This document shows, one piece after another, positions 5,975-14,316 of a DNA stretch of 14,316 bases. Position 1 is the stretch's first letter. Each line of letters starts with the position of its first letter. Origin of the DNA: Providencia sneebia DSM 19967 (GTDB lineage Bacteria > Pseudomonadota > Gammaproteobacteria > Enterobacterales > Enterobacteriaceae). Made by a program: the position numbers and the translations under genes. The notes under the pieces were generated by a model. It did not search any database and was not told the origin of the DNA. It was given only the letters and a program-made list of their open reading frames with translations. Location: assembly GCF_000314895.2 (NCBI RefSeq), contig NZ_CM001773.1, positions 1,210,371 through 1,224,686 of the forward strand, given 5' to 3'.

Positions 5975-7450
5975 ATGTCGTTAAATACTGACACTCAGGA
6001 ACAACAGGTTTCTTCATCAAATATATCTTTATTAGATGAAATTATGGCTCAATCACGGATGTCTCCAGAGTCAGAAGCTTATGGTATTGCTAAGCAGGGT
6101 GTGGCCGCATTTATTAGTAATATTTTTGCTAATAATGAAGAAGACCAAGTTAATAAATTATTAATAGATAAAATGCTTGTTGAATTAGATAACAAGCTTA
6201 GTGCGCAAATAGATCAAATCATGCATGCGCCAAAATTCCAAGAGATCGAATCTTCATGGCGTTCATTAAAGTTATTAGTAGATCGTACTGATTTTAGGGA
6301 AAATATCAAAATTAATATTCTTCATGCAACCAAAGAAGAGTTGTTAGAAGATTTTGAATTTTCACCTGAGATTGTACAATCTGGTTTTTATCAGCACGTT
6401 TATTCTTCTGGTTATGGTCAGTTTGGTGGTGAACCCGTTGCAACAGTTATTGGTAATTATGCTTTTAATAATACCACGCCAGATTTAAAACTGATGCAAT
6501 ATGTTAGTGCTGTTGGTGCTATGGCTCATGCTCCATTCTTATCTTCTGTTTCGCCAAATTTCTTTGGTATTAATAGCTATGCTGAATTACCCGCTATTAA
6601 AGATATTAAATCTGTTTTTGAAGGTCCAGCTCATACTAAATGGCGTGCGCTACGTGAGACTGAAGATGCGCGTTATTTAGGTTTAACTGCATCACGTTTT
6701 TTATTACGACTACCTTATTCACCATCAGAAAACCCAACTAAACTATTTAACTATATTGAAAATGTGAAACAAGATCACAATCATTTTCTTTGGGGAAATA
6801 CGGCTTTCTTATTGGCGGGCTGCATTAATGACAGTTTTGCAAAATATCGTTGGTGTCCAAATATTATTGGGCCACAAAGTGGCGGTACAGTAAATGATTT
6901 GCCTGTGCATGTTTTTGAATCTATGGGTGAATTACAAGCAAAAATTCCTACTGAAGTTTTAATTACTGATCGTCGTGAATTTGAACTTGCTGAAGAAGGT
7001 TTTATCACACTGACGATGCGCAAAGGGAGTGATAATGCTGCATTTTTCTCAGCAAACTCAGTACAAAAACCAAAAACATTCCCAAATACGCCAGAAGGCA
7101 AAATTGCTGAAACCAATTATAAATTAGGTACACAACTACCTTATATGTTTATTATCAACCGCTTAGCGCATTATATTAAAACGCTACAGCGTGAACAAAT
7201 TGGTTCATGGAAAGAACGCCAAGATTTAGAAAGAGAATTAAATATTTGGCTAAAACAATATATTGCTGATCAAGAAAATCCTCCAGCAGATGTGCGCAGT
7301 AAACGTCCTCTGCGTTCTGCTCAAATTCAAGTTCTTGATGTTGAAGGTGATCCAGGTTGGTATCAAATCGCAATTCAAGTACGTCCTCATTTCAAGTATA
7401 TGGGGGCAAACTTTGAATTGTCGCTTGTTGGCCGCTTAGACAAAGAGTAA
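5975..7450 (+). CDS. tssC: TssC (VipB) sheath large subunit
   Basis: TssC is the larger sheath protein and forms the sheath polymer with TssB. At 491 residues it has the usual length. Family signatures are KFQEIESSWRSLKLLVDRTD near the N terminus, GGEPVATVIGNYAF at about residues 150-165, HAPFLSSVSPNFFG, LRLPYSPSENP, FLWGNTAFLLAG and the C-terminal KYMGANFELSLVGRL. The frame is open from an ATG at 5954 that overlaps the tssB stop, but I chose the ATG at 5975: it has AGAGGA (5962-5967) at 7-nt spacing, and the family usually begins with a short polar stretch like MSLNTDTQ. The upstream start would add MFIEDYC. It appears intact, with low-G+C codon choice like the other structural genes. Confidence 0.95.
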   Translation: MSLNTDTQEQQVSSSNISLLDEIMAQSRMSPESEAYGIAKQGVAAFISNIFANNEEDQVNKLLIDKMLVELDNKLSAQIDQIMHAPKFQEIESSWRSLKLLVDRTDFRENIKINILHATKEELLEDFEFSPEIVQSGFYQHVYSSGYGQFGGEPVATVIGNYAFNNTTPDLKLMQYVSAVGAMAHAPFLSSVSPNFFGINSYAELPAIKDIKSVFEGPAHTKWRALRETEDARYLGLTASRFLLRLPYSPSENPTKLFNYIENVKQDHNHFLWGNTAFLLAGCINDSFAKYRWCPNIIGPQSGGTVNDLPVHVFESMGELQAKIPTEVLITDRREFELAEEGFITLTMRKGSDNAAFFSANSVQKPKTFPNTPEGKIAETNYKLGTQLPYMFIINRLAHYIKTLQREQIGSWKERQDLERELNIWLKQYIADQENPPADVRSKRPLRSAQIQVLDVEGDPGWYQIAIQVRPHFKYMGANFELSLVGRLDKE

Positions 7451-7456
7451 GCACCA

Positions 7457-7894
7457 ATGGCCGCTAACTATAACTGGGAGTCTTCAGAAACTTCCAGTTT
7501 ATTTGAGCGTATTCAAGGGAAGGGCTCCGGCTCTTCCCATAATGCTCGAATGGATGCGTTGGTAAAATCCATAAAGCAAAATTTAAATCAAATTCTTAAT
7601 AGTCGACCAGATGCTTGTCAAAGTTCTGCGGCATTAGGTGTACCTGATTTAAATGATGCTACTCAAGCAGCAACAGATTTCCGTAAGAGTTTAGAAGGTT
7701 CAATTACGACTTGTATTAATGATTACGAACCTCGTATTAATAATGTACAAGTCACTTTTATTGAAAATGATACGGATGCTTTACTGCTTCGATTTAGTAT
7801 TACTGCTTTTATTGATTTAGATAACCAACGTCAGTTAGTCGAATTTAATATGCAACTCGACAATAATCGGCGATATCAATTGAAACAACGTTAA
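7457..7894 (+). CDS. tssE: TssE baseplate protein, gp25-like
   Basis: At 145 residues this fits TssE, the T6SS relative of phage T4 gp25 that initiates sheath assembly on the baseplate wedge. Visible signs are the opening SLFERIQG (residues 14-21), a helix SIKQNLNQILNSRPD (38-52), the ALGVPDLND motif, and YEPRINNVQV (90-99), where the Glu-Pro-Arg is the core of the gp25 domain. The end LVEFNMQLDNNRRYQL matches the terminal strands of the fold. It starts 6 nt after tssC with a weak Shine-Dalgarno, so translation is probably coupled. Confidence 0.92.
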   Translation: MAANYNWESSETSSLFERIQGKGSGSSHNARMDALVKSIKQNLNQILNSRPDACQSSAALGVPDLNDATQAATDFRKSLEGSITTCINDYEPRINNVQVTFIENDTDALLLRFSITAFIDLDNQRQLVEFNMQLDNNRRYQLKQR

Positions 7895-7895
7895 T

Positions 7896-9677
7896 ATGTC
7901 TTCTAATCCATATTTTAAAAATGAACAAGAATATTTAAGCGTGCTTACTGAACGTGTAGCGGCTGAAAAGCCTCATCTTGTTGATTTTTTATCAAATAAT
8001 ATTCATGATCCTGATGTAGCTCGCGTAATGGATGGGTTAGCTTATCTTTCTGGCGATCTTCATCAGCAGCTTAATTCGCAATTTGCTGAATTGACAAGCA
8101 GCTTAGTGAATATGCTGTGGCCAGCATATACCCGTCCTTTTCCGAGCATGACAATTGTCGAATATCAAGTCAATGCTCAGAAACTTGATCAAGCAAATAA
8201 AGTAGCTGCAGGTCAACATTTTGTGGCTGCGCCGATATATGTTCAAGGAGAAACACCTAATTCAGATAGTTTGTATCAATGTCGCTTTAGTCAATGTCGA
8301 GATTTATGGTTACTTCCTGCTCAAATTTCGCAAATCCATCAACATAATGATGCTATAGAAATAAGCTTTAAATTAGATAGACCAAGAACATTGGCCGAAA
8401 TTGGTCTTGATAAACTACGTATTTATTTGAATGGCGCAGCGTATACCACGAATCAGTTATTTTATTTATTGAGTCATAAAATTAAGAATGCCACTTTAGT
8501 AACCGACCAGCATCGTCTTAATTTAGATAAATTTGCTGCTCTTCCTGTCGGTTTTAAAAAAGAAGATGCATTACTTCCTTATCCAAAAAATAGCTATGAT
8601 GGATATCGCATATTGCAGGAATATTTTTGTTTTCCTGAAGCATTCATGTTCTTGGATATTAAAGGATTAGATGACCTTCCTTTAGCACTGAATACAGATT
8701 CATTTAAACTTATTATTTCTTTCGAAATAGATATTCCTGAAGCTGTTATAATCAGAGATGACAGTATCAAATTAAATTGCGTACCTATTGCTAATCTTTT
8801 TACTATGGATAGTGAAGCAATTAACTTAACGGGAAGAAAAGATGATTATGTATTGAGTGCTAATTACCGTATCCCACAGTGTTATGATATTTTTTCAATT
8901 AACCAAGTACAAGGATTAAGATATCCAGAGAATGCTCCGTCATATACAGTTAATTATACTGCATTTGAAAGTTTTCATCACCAAAGCTACAACACAAAAG
9001 ACAATAACCACGGATATTATAGACTAAAAATTAATAATGCTAAGAATGATATCGGTTATTCCCATAATCTGTCTTTTGTCCGTAATAATGAAATCCAATT
9101 GCAAGATTGCATAGAAACTGTTTCTGCTTCTTTAAATTGCACGAATAGGAATATTGCATCTCGGCTTTCTAGCCATTCTATTTCTCTCGATAAGACTTGT
9201 ATTCCAGAAGGTGCTTTATCAGCAAGCAATTTATTTAAACCAACAATTCCTTTATACCCATTATTAGGTCAAACACTGTATTGGTCAGAGCTAACAAATC
9301 TTTCATTAAATTATAAATCATTGCTGAATTTGACTTCATTAAAGCAAATTCTTCAATTATACGATTTACCTGCAATATTTCATCGCCAGTCAGCAAGACA
9401 ATCACAGCAATGTTTGGATGCTCTCATCGATTTACAAAGCGAGCCTATTGAATACCAATACCGCGGATTACCTGTTCGTGGATTAAAAACAATATTAACC
9501 GTTCGTCAAAGTGCATTTTTAAGTGAGGGCAGCTTATTCTTATTCTGCACAGTTATTGCACAATTTTTTGCTTTATATACCAGCGTGAATATGTTTCATG
9601 AATTAGAAGTCTTCAATGTTGATAACAAGGAAACTTATCGGTGGCCAGCTCAAATCAATCAGCAGATACTAAATTAA
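7896..9677 (+). CDS. tssF: TssF (VasA) baseplate protein
   Basis: This 593-residue protein matches TssF, which with TssG forms the baseplate wedge arms (two TssF per TssG). The N terminus is typical: YFKNEQEYLSVLTERVAAE, then a helical region with VARVMDGLAYLSGDLHQQL and LVNMLWPAYTRPFPSMTIVE, the family's 'LL..LYP.Y..P.PSM' signature. The C-terminal part has the conserved segment YRGLPVRGLKTILTV and LFCTVIAQFFALYTSVNMFHE. It starts one base after the tssE stop without a clear ribosome site, and its last 37 nt overlap tssG. The middle (about residues 330-420) is the least conserved looking part. No frameshift is seen. Confidence 0.93.
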   Translation: MSSNPYFKNEQEYLSVLTERVAAEKPHLVDFLSNNIHDPDVARVMDGLAYLSGDLHQQLNSQFAELTSSLVNMLWPAYTRPFPSMTIVEYQVNAQKLDQANKVAAGQHFVAAPIYVQGETPNSDSLYQCRFSQCRDLWLLPAQISQIHQHNDAIEISFKLDRPRTLAEIGLDKLRIYLNGAAYTTNQLFYLLSHKIKNATLVTDQHRLNLDKFAALPVGFKKEDALLPYPKNSYDGYRILQEYFCFPEAFMFLDIKGLDDLPLALNTDSFKLIISFEIDIPEAVIIRDDSIKLNCVPIANLFTMDSEAINLTGRKDDYVLSANYRIPQCYDIFSINQVQGLRYPENAPSYTVNYTAFESFHHQSYNTKDNNHGYYRLKINNAKNDIGYSHNLSFVRNNEIQLQDCIETVSASLNCTNRNIASRLSSHSISLDKTCIPEGALSASNLFKPTIPLYPLLGQTLYWSELTNLSLNYKSLLNLTSLKQILQLYDLPAIFHRQSARQSQQCLDALIDLQSEPIEYQYRGLPVRGLKTILTVRQSAFLSEGSLFLFCTVIAQFFALYTSVNMFHELEVFNVDNKETYRWPAQINQQILN

Positions 9678-10678
9678 TAGAATGCTGGCTTGAGAAAGCG
9701 GGTAATTCTGTCATTCATTATGATTTTTATCAACTTGTGGAATTGCTTTATAAACTGCAACACAAGGACGAAAGTGCATACAATGAAGCTGATGATTTAA
9801 TTAGTTTCAAATCTTGTGCAAATATCGCCTTTCCTACTCGTGATGTTGTTTCTGTTGCAAAAAATCAGCAAGGGCAAGTTGAACTTGAAGTTGCTTTTTT
9901 AGGGCTACATGGAAGCCAATCACCTTTACCAAGTTATTATCTTGATGATCTTGCATGGGAAAATGCTCAGCAACAACCGGGTGTTACAGATTATTTAAAC
10001 CTATTTAATCACCGATTAATTTCATTATTACATCGTATTTGGCGTAAATATCGCTATTACATTTGTTTTGAAAATGAAGGTGTCGACTCTTTTTCTCGCT
10101 ATATGTTTTCCTTAGTTGGTTTAGGAAATGAAGTTAATCGCGAAAAAGTACATATCAACCACAGTAAAATGCTGGCTTATGCAGGGCTATTATCAAGCCC
10201 CAGCCGTTCACCTGATGTCATTAGTAGCTTAATTGCTCACTGTTTCGATCTTGAACATGTCGACGTTATTGGCTGGCAGACGCGTAAAGTACCAATACCA
10301 AAAAATCAGCAAAACCGACTCGGCGTAATTTCGCACCAAGCTGGAAAAAAATCTCAGCCACTTATGGTATTGGGTGAAAATTTCAGTTTAGGTGAGCATA
10401 TTTACGATTGTAATGGTAAATGTACTATCGAATTCAATGAATTGTCACTTGAACGCTACATGTCATTTTTACCAAATGGTGCCAATTTCCTACCTCTTGT
10501 TGCTTTTGTGTCTTACATCTTTCATGAACAGCTCGCATGGGATTTACGACTCAATATTTCAGAAAATCAAGCTGAAGGGATGTGTTTAGGCCGACAGCAA
10601 CATAATCAATTAGGATGGCAAAGTTTCTTAGGTAAGCCTGAAAAACAACCTAATGTCACTATTACTGTACTGGAATAA
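9641..10678 (+). CDS. tssG: TssG (VasB) baseplate protein
   Basis: At 345 residues this has the length and features of TssG, the partner of TssF in the baseplate wedge. Family-like segments are FYQLVELLYKL near the N terminus, CANIAFPTRDVVSV, the motif VAFLGLHGSQSPLPSYYLDD, the DYLNLFNHRLISLLHRIWRKY helix, and SLIAHCFDLEHVDVIGWQ. The start is GTG at 9641 with AAGGAA about 8 nt upstream, inside the end of tssF. This overlap points to coupled synthesis of the two complex partners. Confidence 0.92.
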   Translation: MASSNQSADTKLIECWLEKAGNSVIHYDFYQLVELLYKLQHKDESAYNEADDLISFKSCANIAFPTRDVVSVAKNQQGQVELEVAFLGLHGSQSPLPSYYLDDLAWENAQQQPGVTDYLNLFNHRLISLLHRIWRKYRYYICFENEGVDSFSRYMFSLVGLGNEVNREKVHINHSKMLAYAGLLSSPSRSPDVISSLIAHCFDLEHVDVIGWQTRKVPIPKNQQNRLGVISHQAGKKSQPLMVLGENFSLGEHIYDCNGKCTIEFNELSLERYMSFLPNGANFLPLVAFVSYIFHEQLAWDLRLNISENQAEGMCLGRQQHNQLGWQSFLGKPEKQPNVTITVLE

Positions 10679-10683
10679 ATCAT

Positions 10684-11955
10684 ATGGATAAGTATTTACC
10701 AACTATTTCATTTCGTTTGATAAATGGTGAATTGCTCGAAAGCGGTTATGTTTCGAGTATGACATTTTCACAAAATGGCGGACAAATCGGTAGCAGTTCA
10801 CAGTGTCAGTGGCAGATACAAGATAAACAAAACACTGTTGCACCTGTGCAATGTTCTATTCTTTGGAAAGATAAAAATTTTTGTATTAAAGCCAGTACAG
10901 AATCAGTCTACGTTAATAATGCACTTGTCTCTGTTTACCAAGATTCAGTAAGGCTTGCTCAAGGGGATCAAATTAAAATTGGTCAATTTATTCTCTCTGT
11001 TAATGTTAATTTAACGGGGCAGCCGGTTGAAGATGTCATGGCTGTTTCACCACAATCTTTAGTATCAAATAACAGTAATCCTCTTGATTCATTATTTGAT
11101 ACATCATTAACACAAAACTATACCCCAACGAATAATGAGCTGGCACCAACAGTCCAAGGCACTTTGACTTATGACCCACTTCAAGCTTTAGAAAATGAAA
11201 GTTTAAGCCTCATTTCTCAAACAAAATATCAATCGGCCGATTCATTATTAGCGCATAGCGGACATTCAACTTCGTTTACGACTCACCCTTTTTCAGATAA
11301 TCAAGGCAATACCATGGTTCAAGAATTTATGGATTTACCAAAAATGACTCCGACATCTGATGATTCAATTACAGATATTGAACACGTGGCTGTGAATCCG
11401 TTAATGCAAGGTCTTGGTATCCATTTGAATTTACAGACAACTCAACAAGCTAATGACTTTTTAGTTGAATTAGGAAAAACGGTTCGCTCAACAATTGAGG
11501 GATTATTATCATTGCAGCAACAACAAGAAAGTTTGCAAGATAAACAGTTGCGCCCTATTGAAGATAATCCATTAAGATTAAATAGTAGCTATGAAAAGAC
11601 AATGGAGCTGATGTTCACGGAAGAACGTAGTCCAGTCCATCTTTCTGCACCTTCTGCTGTAGCGGAAAGCCTACGTAATATGCAATTGCATTATCAAGCC
11701 AATCAAGCTGCTATTTCCACGGCGCTTTCGACGATGTTAGCGGCTTTTTCTCCTGAGCATTTGTTGAACCGTTTTTCACATTATCGTCGCGCATCAGATA
11801 ACACAGCAACAGACGATGCTTGGGCATGGAAAATGTATAACAATTATTATAAGGAGCTATCATCTTCCCGCCAGCAAGGCTTCGAAAAACTCTTCTATGA
11901 AGTCTATACGCATGCTTATGACAGGGCGTTAAGAAAAGGGCTTGAGGAAGAGTAA
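10684..11955 (+). CDS. T6SS FHA-domain protein (Fha/TagH type)
   Basis: This 423-residue cytoplasmic protein has an N-terminal FHA-like fold at about residues 30-110 and a helical C-terminal T6SS domain (about 235-423) with LMQGLGIHLN, DFLVELGKTVRSTIEGLLSL, DNPLRLNSSYEKTMELMF and FSPEHLLNRF. This two-part layout is that of the T6SS Fha proteins, which promote assembly and in some species are switched on by the PpkA kinase. A low-complexity linker rich in Ser, Thr, Gln and Asn joins the parts. The FHA core looks degenerate: the usual GR-S is GSSS (residues 36-39), and the usual S-x-x-H is A53-P-V-Q56. So phosphothreonine binding is doubtful. It lies 5 nt after tssG and one base before tssJ. 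Family assignment is firm, mode of action uncertain. Confidence 0.88.
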   Translation: MDKYLPTISFRLINGELLESGYVSSMTFSQNGGQIGSSSQCQWQIQDKQNTVAPVQCSILWKDKNFCIKASTESVYVNNALVSVYQDSVRLAQGDQIKIGQFILSVNVNLTGQPVEDVMAVSPQSLVSNNSNPLDSLFDTSLTQNYTPTNNELAPTVQGTLTYDPLQALENESLSLISQTKYQSADSLLAHSGHSTSFTTHPFSDNQGNTMVQEFMDLPKMTPTSDDSITDIEHVAVNPLMQGLGIHLNLQTTQQANDFLVELGKTVRSTIEGLLSLQQQQESLQDKQLRPIEDNPLRLNSSYEKTMELMFTEERSPVHLSAPSAVAESLRNMQLHYQANQAAISTALSTMLAAFSPEHLLNRFSHYRRASDNTATDDAWAWKMYNNYYKELSSSRQQGFEKLFYEVYTHAYDRALRKGLEEE

Positions 11956-11956
11956 G

Positions 11957-12511
11957 ATGCGCATCCGATACTCACTATCATTAGTCTTTTTACTGCTATC
12001 AATATTGACATTGAGTGGTTGCTCTCGGCCATTGGAAGCAGTAACCAAAATAGGCCAAGTCATTCTTGATCCGTCCATTCCTATTGGACCACTTGAAGAT
12101 AGGCCATCAACAATTTCGTTAACTATTTTAGCTGAGCCAAATATCAATCCTAATCAGGATGGTGAAGCTACGCCTATTAATTTACAAGTTGTTTATATGA
12201 ATGAAGATTCTCTTTTTGCAGCACTTGATTTTGACCAAATCGAAGAGCAGGAGGGTGATCTTAAAAAATTACTGAAAAAAAACTATATCGATCATCAGGA
12301 TTACACCCTTGTTCCTGGCCAATATAAGCCTTTGCCGGATATTGAGCTTTATCCCGATAACCGCTACATCGGCGTGATTGGTTACTATTCTGATCCTGAT
12401 AATGCCGAATGGAAAAAAATTGTTAAAGCCCGTGGAAAAGGGCGCCACTACTTCCTTCTAGCACATATTAGAGGAAATGAGATCGAATTTAGACAAGAGG
12501 AAGATGATTAG
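11957..12511 (+). CDS. tssJ: TssJ outer-membrane lipoprotein
   Basis: TssJ is the small lipoprotein that anchors the TssJLM trans-envelope complex to the outer membrane. The 184-residue product begins MRIRYSLSLVFLLLSILTL and reaches a lipobox LSGC with Cys22 as the lipidated residue; Ser23 after it is compatible with sorting to the outer membrane. The mature part shows the beta-sandwich pattern of the family, with TISLTILAEPNINPN, PINLQVVYMNEDSLF and, near the end, IGVIGYYSDPDNAEWKKI. The frame is also open from TTG 11942, but the ATG at 11957 is preferred: it has GAGGA at good spacing and gives a normal signal peptide. It begins one base after the fha stop. Confidence 0.92.
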   Translation: MRIRYSLSLVFLLLSILTLSGCSRPLEAVTKIGQVILDPSIPIGPLEDRPSTISLTILAEPNINPNQDGEATPINLQVVYMNEDSLFAALDFDQIEEQEGDLKKLLKKNYIDHQDYTLVPGQYKPLPDIELYPDNRYIGVIGYYSDPDNAEWKKIVKARGKGRHYFLLAHIRGNEIEFRQEEDD

Positions 12512-12512
12512 T

Positions 12513-13871
12513 ATGTCGACTAAAAATAGAGTGATTTGGCGTGAAGGCTTATTTATTAAGCCACAACATTTTCAACAACAACAGCGCCATCAAGATTATG
12601 TCACGGAAAGCATACTAAAGAGCTATATTTCGCATTTTTGGGGGCTCAGTTCTTTAACGCTAAGTGATGAATTGTTTAGTTTAGGCCGTATTGGTATTAA
12701 AGAAGCATCAGGTGTAATGCCTGACGGCACTGTTTTTTCTATACCTAGCCAAGATATTTTACCTCAACCCATTGATATTAAATCCATTGGTGAAGGTGAT
12801 AACAATATTATTTATCTTGCATTTCCTTTGATGAATAATTCAGTCAATGAAGTTTCCTCTGAGTACAGTAGTGACCGTTTATTATCACGTTATGCTGATA
12901 GCATGGAAAATATCCGTGATATCCACACTGAAGGTGGAGACATCAGTGCTATTCATGTGGCAAAACTAAGACCAATTTTAAAACAAGGTTCTAACGAAAT
13001 GGATGCCTATGTCACTTTGCCTCTTTGTAAAATTAGAGAACGCAGCGCAAATGGCAGCCTAACACTTGAAACAGACTTTATACCAGCTTGCCTAAATATA
13101 CGCACCTCACCAATTCTTGATGAATTCTTGGCCGAACTGCAAAGTGCTTTATATGAGCGAGGCCGCCAAATTGCATTGCGTATTGGCTCTCCAGGACAGC
13201 ACGGCATTGCAGATGTTGCCGAATTTATGATGCTACAAGTGCTAAATCGCAGCTACCCGCTCTACTCCCATTATTCTCAAGAGCCCATTATTCACCCTGA
13301 GGTGCTATTTAGAGATCTACTTGAATTATGTGGTGAGCTACAAACGTTCACAAATGCATCTCGTTTGCCAAGCACGACTTTTCCCTATCAGCACTTTAAT
13401 TTAACGGCAAGTTACTTCCCATTGATTAAAGATATTAGAGAAGCATTGAGTGTTGTGCTAACACCAAGAGCTATTCCTATTCCACTGGAAATTCAAGATC
13501 TCGGTATACGCGTTGCAACAATTCACGATAAGCAATTGTTGCAAAAAGCAGAATTTATTATTGCGGTTAAGGCTAATATGCCGCAAGAACTATTACGCCA
13601 GCAATTCCCTCAACAATCGAAAATTACTTCTGTGAATAATATTCGCAAAGTTGTTAGCGTGCAGATCCCAGGTGTTAGGCTGATCCCATTATCAACCGCA
13701 CCACGCCAACTACCTTATCATTCTGGCTATAACTATTTTGAACTTGATAAGAATAGCGATGTTTGGGCAGAAATCTTGCAGCACTCCAATATGGCCTTCC
13801 ATGTTTCAGGCAATTTCCCTGAACTTGATATCCAGCTGTGGGCTGTTAGAGGCGGGCTAGATAATGACTGA
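12513..13871 (+). CDS. tssK: TssK baseplate protein
   Basis: TssK forms trimers that link the baseplate to the membrane complex, contacting TssL and TssM. The start ATG 12513 gives MSTKNRVIWREGLFIKPQHF, the standard TssK opening ('V.W.EGLFL.PQHFQ'). Earlier in-frame starts at 12477 and 12504 would add residues inside the tssJ end or lie too close to AGAGGA. The protein is 452 residues, normal for the family. Other familiar parts are the phage-receptor-like N-terminal shell, LEFIIA-type strands such as AEFIIAVKANMPQELLRQQFP, and the C-terminal domain with GYNYFELDKNSDVWAEILQH and LDIQLWAVR. The stop overlaps tssL by 8 nt. Confidence 0.95.
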   Translation: MSTKNRVIWREGLFIKPQHFQQQQRHQDYVTESILKSYISHFWGLSSLTLSDELFSLGRIGIKEASGVMPDGTVFSIPSQDILPQPIDIKSIGEGDNNIIYLAFPLMNNSVNEVSSEYSSDRLLSRYADSMENIRDIHTEGGDISAIHVAKLRPILKQGSNEMDAYVTLPLCKIRERSANGSLTLETDFIPACLNIRTSPILDEFLAELQSALYERGRQIALRIGSPGQHGIADVAEFMMLQVLNRSYPLYSHYSQEPIIHPEVLFRDLLELCGELQTFTNASRLPSTTFPYQHFNLTASYFPLIKDIREALSVVLTPRAIPIPLEIQDLGIRVATIHDKQLLQKAEFIIAVKANMPQELLRQQFPQQSKITSVNNIRKVVSVQIPGVRLIPLSTAPRQLPYHSGYNYFELDKNSDVWAEILQHSNMAFHVSGNFPELDIQLWAVRGGLDND

Positions 13872-14316
13872 ACATAGTGTATTTAATGATTTTTCCCAAC
13901 GAGATCATACACAGAAAAACTATCAGCTGCCGTTGAGAGGAAATAGCATCAATCCCATGATAGATGCGGCAACGCCGTTACTTGGTATGGTTCTCAGAAT
14001 GAAATCGATGTCTGAAACACCTTTGTCACAAAAACTTTATCAGCAAGTTGTTGCAGATATCACTTCAATCGAGCAACAGCTACAAACTCAAGGTTATGAG
14101 CCAGGTGCAATTGTTTCATTTCGCTACGTTTTATGCACTTTTATTGATGAAACGGCATTAGGGTTAGGATGGAACCAAAATAACGACTGGGTAAAACAAT
14201 CATTACTCGTTCATTTCCACAATGAATCTTGGGGTGGAGAAAAAGTCTTTGTATTAATTGAAAGATTACTTGGTGAGCCTAAACGCTACCTCGATTTATT
14301 GGAGTTTATTTATCTA
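13864..14316 (+). CDS. tssL: TssL (DotU-like) inner-membrane protein, partial
   Basis: The ATG at 13864 overlaps the end of tssK by 8 nt and the frame is open to the window edge (151 codons). TssL sits in the inner membrane with its N-terminal domain in the cytoplasm, where it meets TssK and TssE. Clear signatures are NPMIDAATPLLGMVLRM (residues 30-46), FRYVLCTFIDETALGLGW (86-103) and LLVHFHNESWGGEKVFVLIE (114-133), the core of the DotU/TssL helical hook domain. The C-terminal membrane helix, any peptidoglycan-binding extension and the stop lie beyond the window. Confidence 0.93.
   Translation, partial: MTEHSVFNDFSQRDHTQKNYQLPLRGNSINPMIDAATPLLGMVLRMKSMSETPLSQKLYQQVVADITSIEQQLQTQGYEPGAIVSFRYVLCTFIDETALGLGWNQNNDWVKQSLLVHFHNESWGGEKVFVLIERLLGEPKRYLDLLEFIYL

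Noticed and set aside
6781..7116. Minus-strand open frame inside tssC
   Set aside because: It is antisense to a strongly conserved TssC region, and its peptide has no recognisable features or start context.
10392..10589. Alternate-frame ORF inside tssG
   Set aside because: It is a shadow of the conserved TssG C-terminal coding sequence without a ribosome site.
12477..12512. tssK starts at 12477 or 12504
   Set aside because: They add residues before the standard TssK opening MSTKNRVIWREGLF; 12477 lies inside the conserved end of tssJ and 12504 is too close to the Shine-Dalgarno.

Overview
The window is part of a type VI secretion system (T6SS) locus from a Gram-negative, AT-rich enterobacterium. 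All genes lie on the + strand. The gene order tssB-C-E-F-G-fha-J-K-L, the low G+C of the structural genes, and an hcp-vgrG-cargo-PAAR cassette in front of them point to the Morganellaceae (Proteus or Providencia type). I infer this from gene content and composition, not from a database match.

Region 1 (1-4351) is an Hcp/VgrG effector cassette. It holds the last 36 codons of an Hcp, a short hairpin, a VgrG gene that stops right after the gp5-like OB-fold, a large cargo-type ORF with no visible start region of its own, a secreted protein split in two by a TAA codon, and a complete 89-residue PAAR spike-tip protein. Base composition changes abruptly at the end of vgrG: sampled lines fall from about half G+C to about one third. 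The VgrG reading frame meets the cargo frame out of phase at about 1745. I read the cassette as a deletion-rearranged, partly decayed effector/immunity module. Only the PAAR gene is clearly intact; hcp cannot be judged because it is cut by the window edge.

Region 2 (4352-5456) is about 1.1 kb of very AT-rich DNA with no convincing gene. It holds two strong inverted repeats (4874-4926 and 5331-5362), three AGTATAC heptamers, a weak candidate promoter, and a 13-codon coding-like scrap on the minus strand. It is the natural place for the promoter and regulators of the structural operon.

Region 3 (5457-14316) is a tightly packed structural operon. TssB and TssC form the contractile sheath. TssE, TssF, TssG and TssK are baseplate components. 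TssJ and TssL belong to the membrane complex, and the Fha protein is a regulatory or scaffold component. Genes overlap or are a few bases apart, so translation is probably coupled. The last gene, tssL, runs off the right edge. TssA, TssM and the TssH ATPase are not in the window.

The points most worth checking are the truncated VgrG and its junction with the cargo ORF, the in-frame TAA in the putative periplasmic immunity protein, the Fha protein that has lost the usual phosphopeptide-binding residues, and the hairpin in the probable tssB leader.
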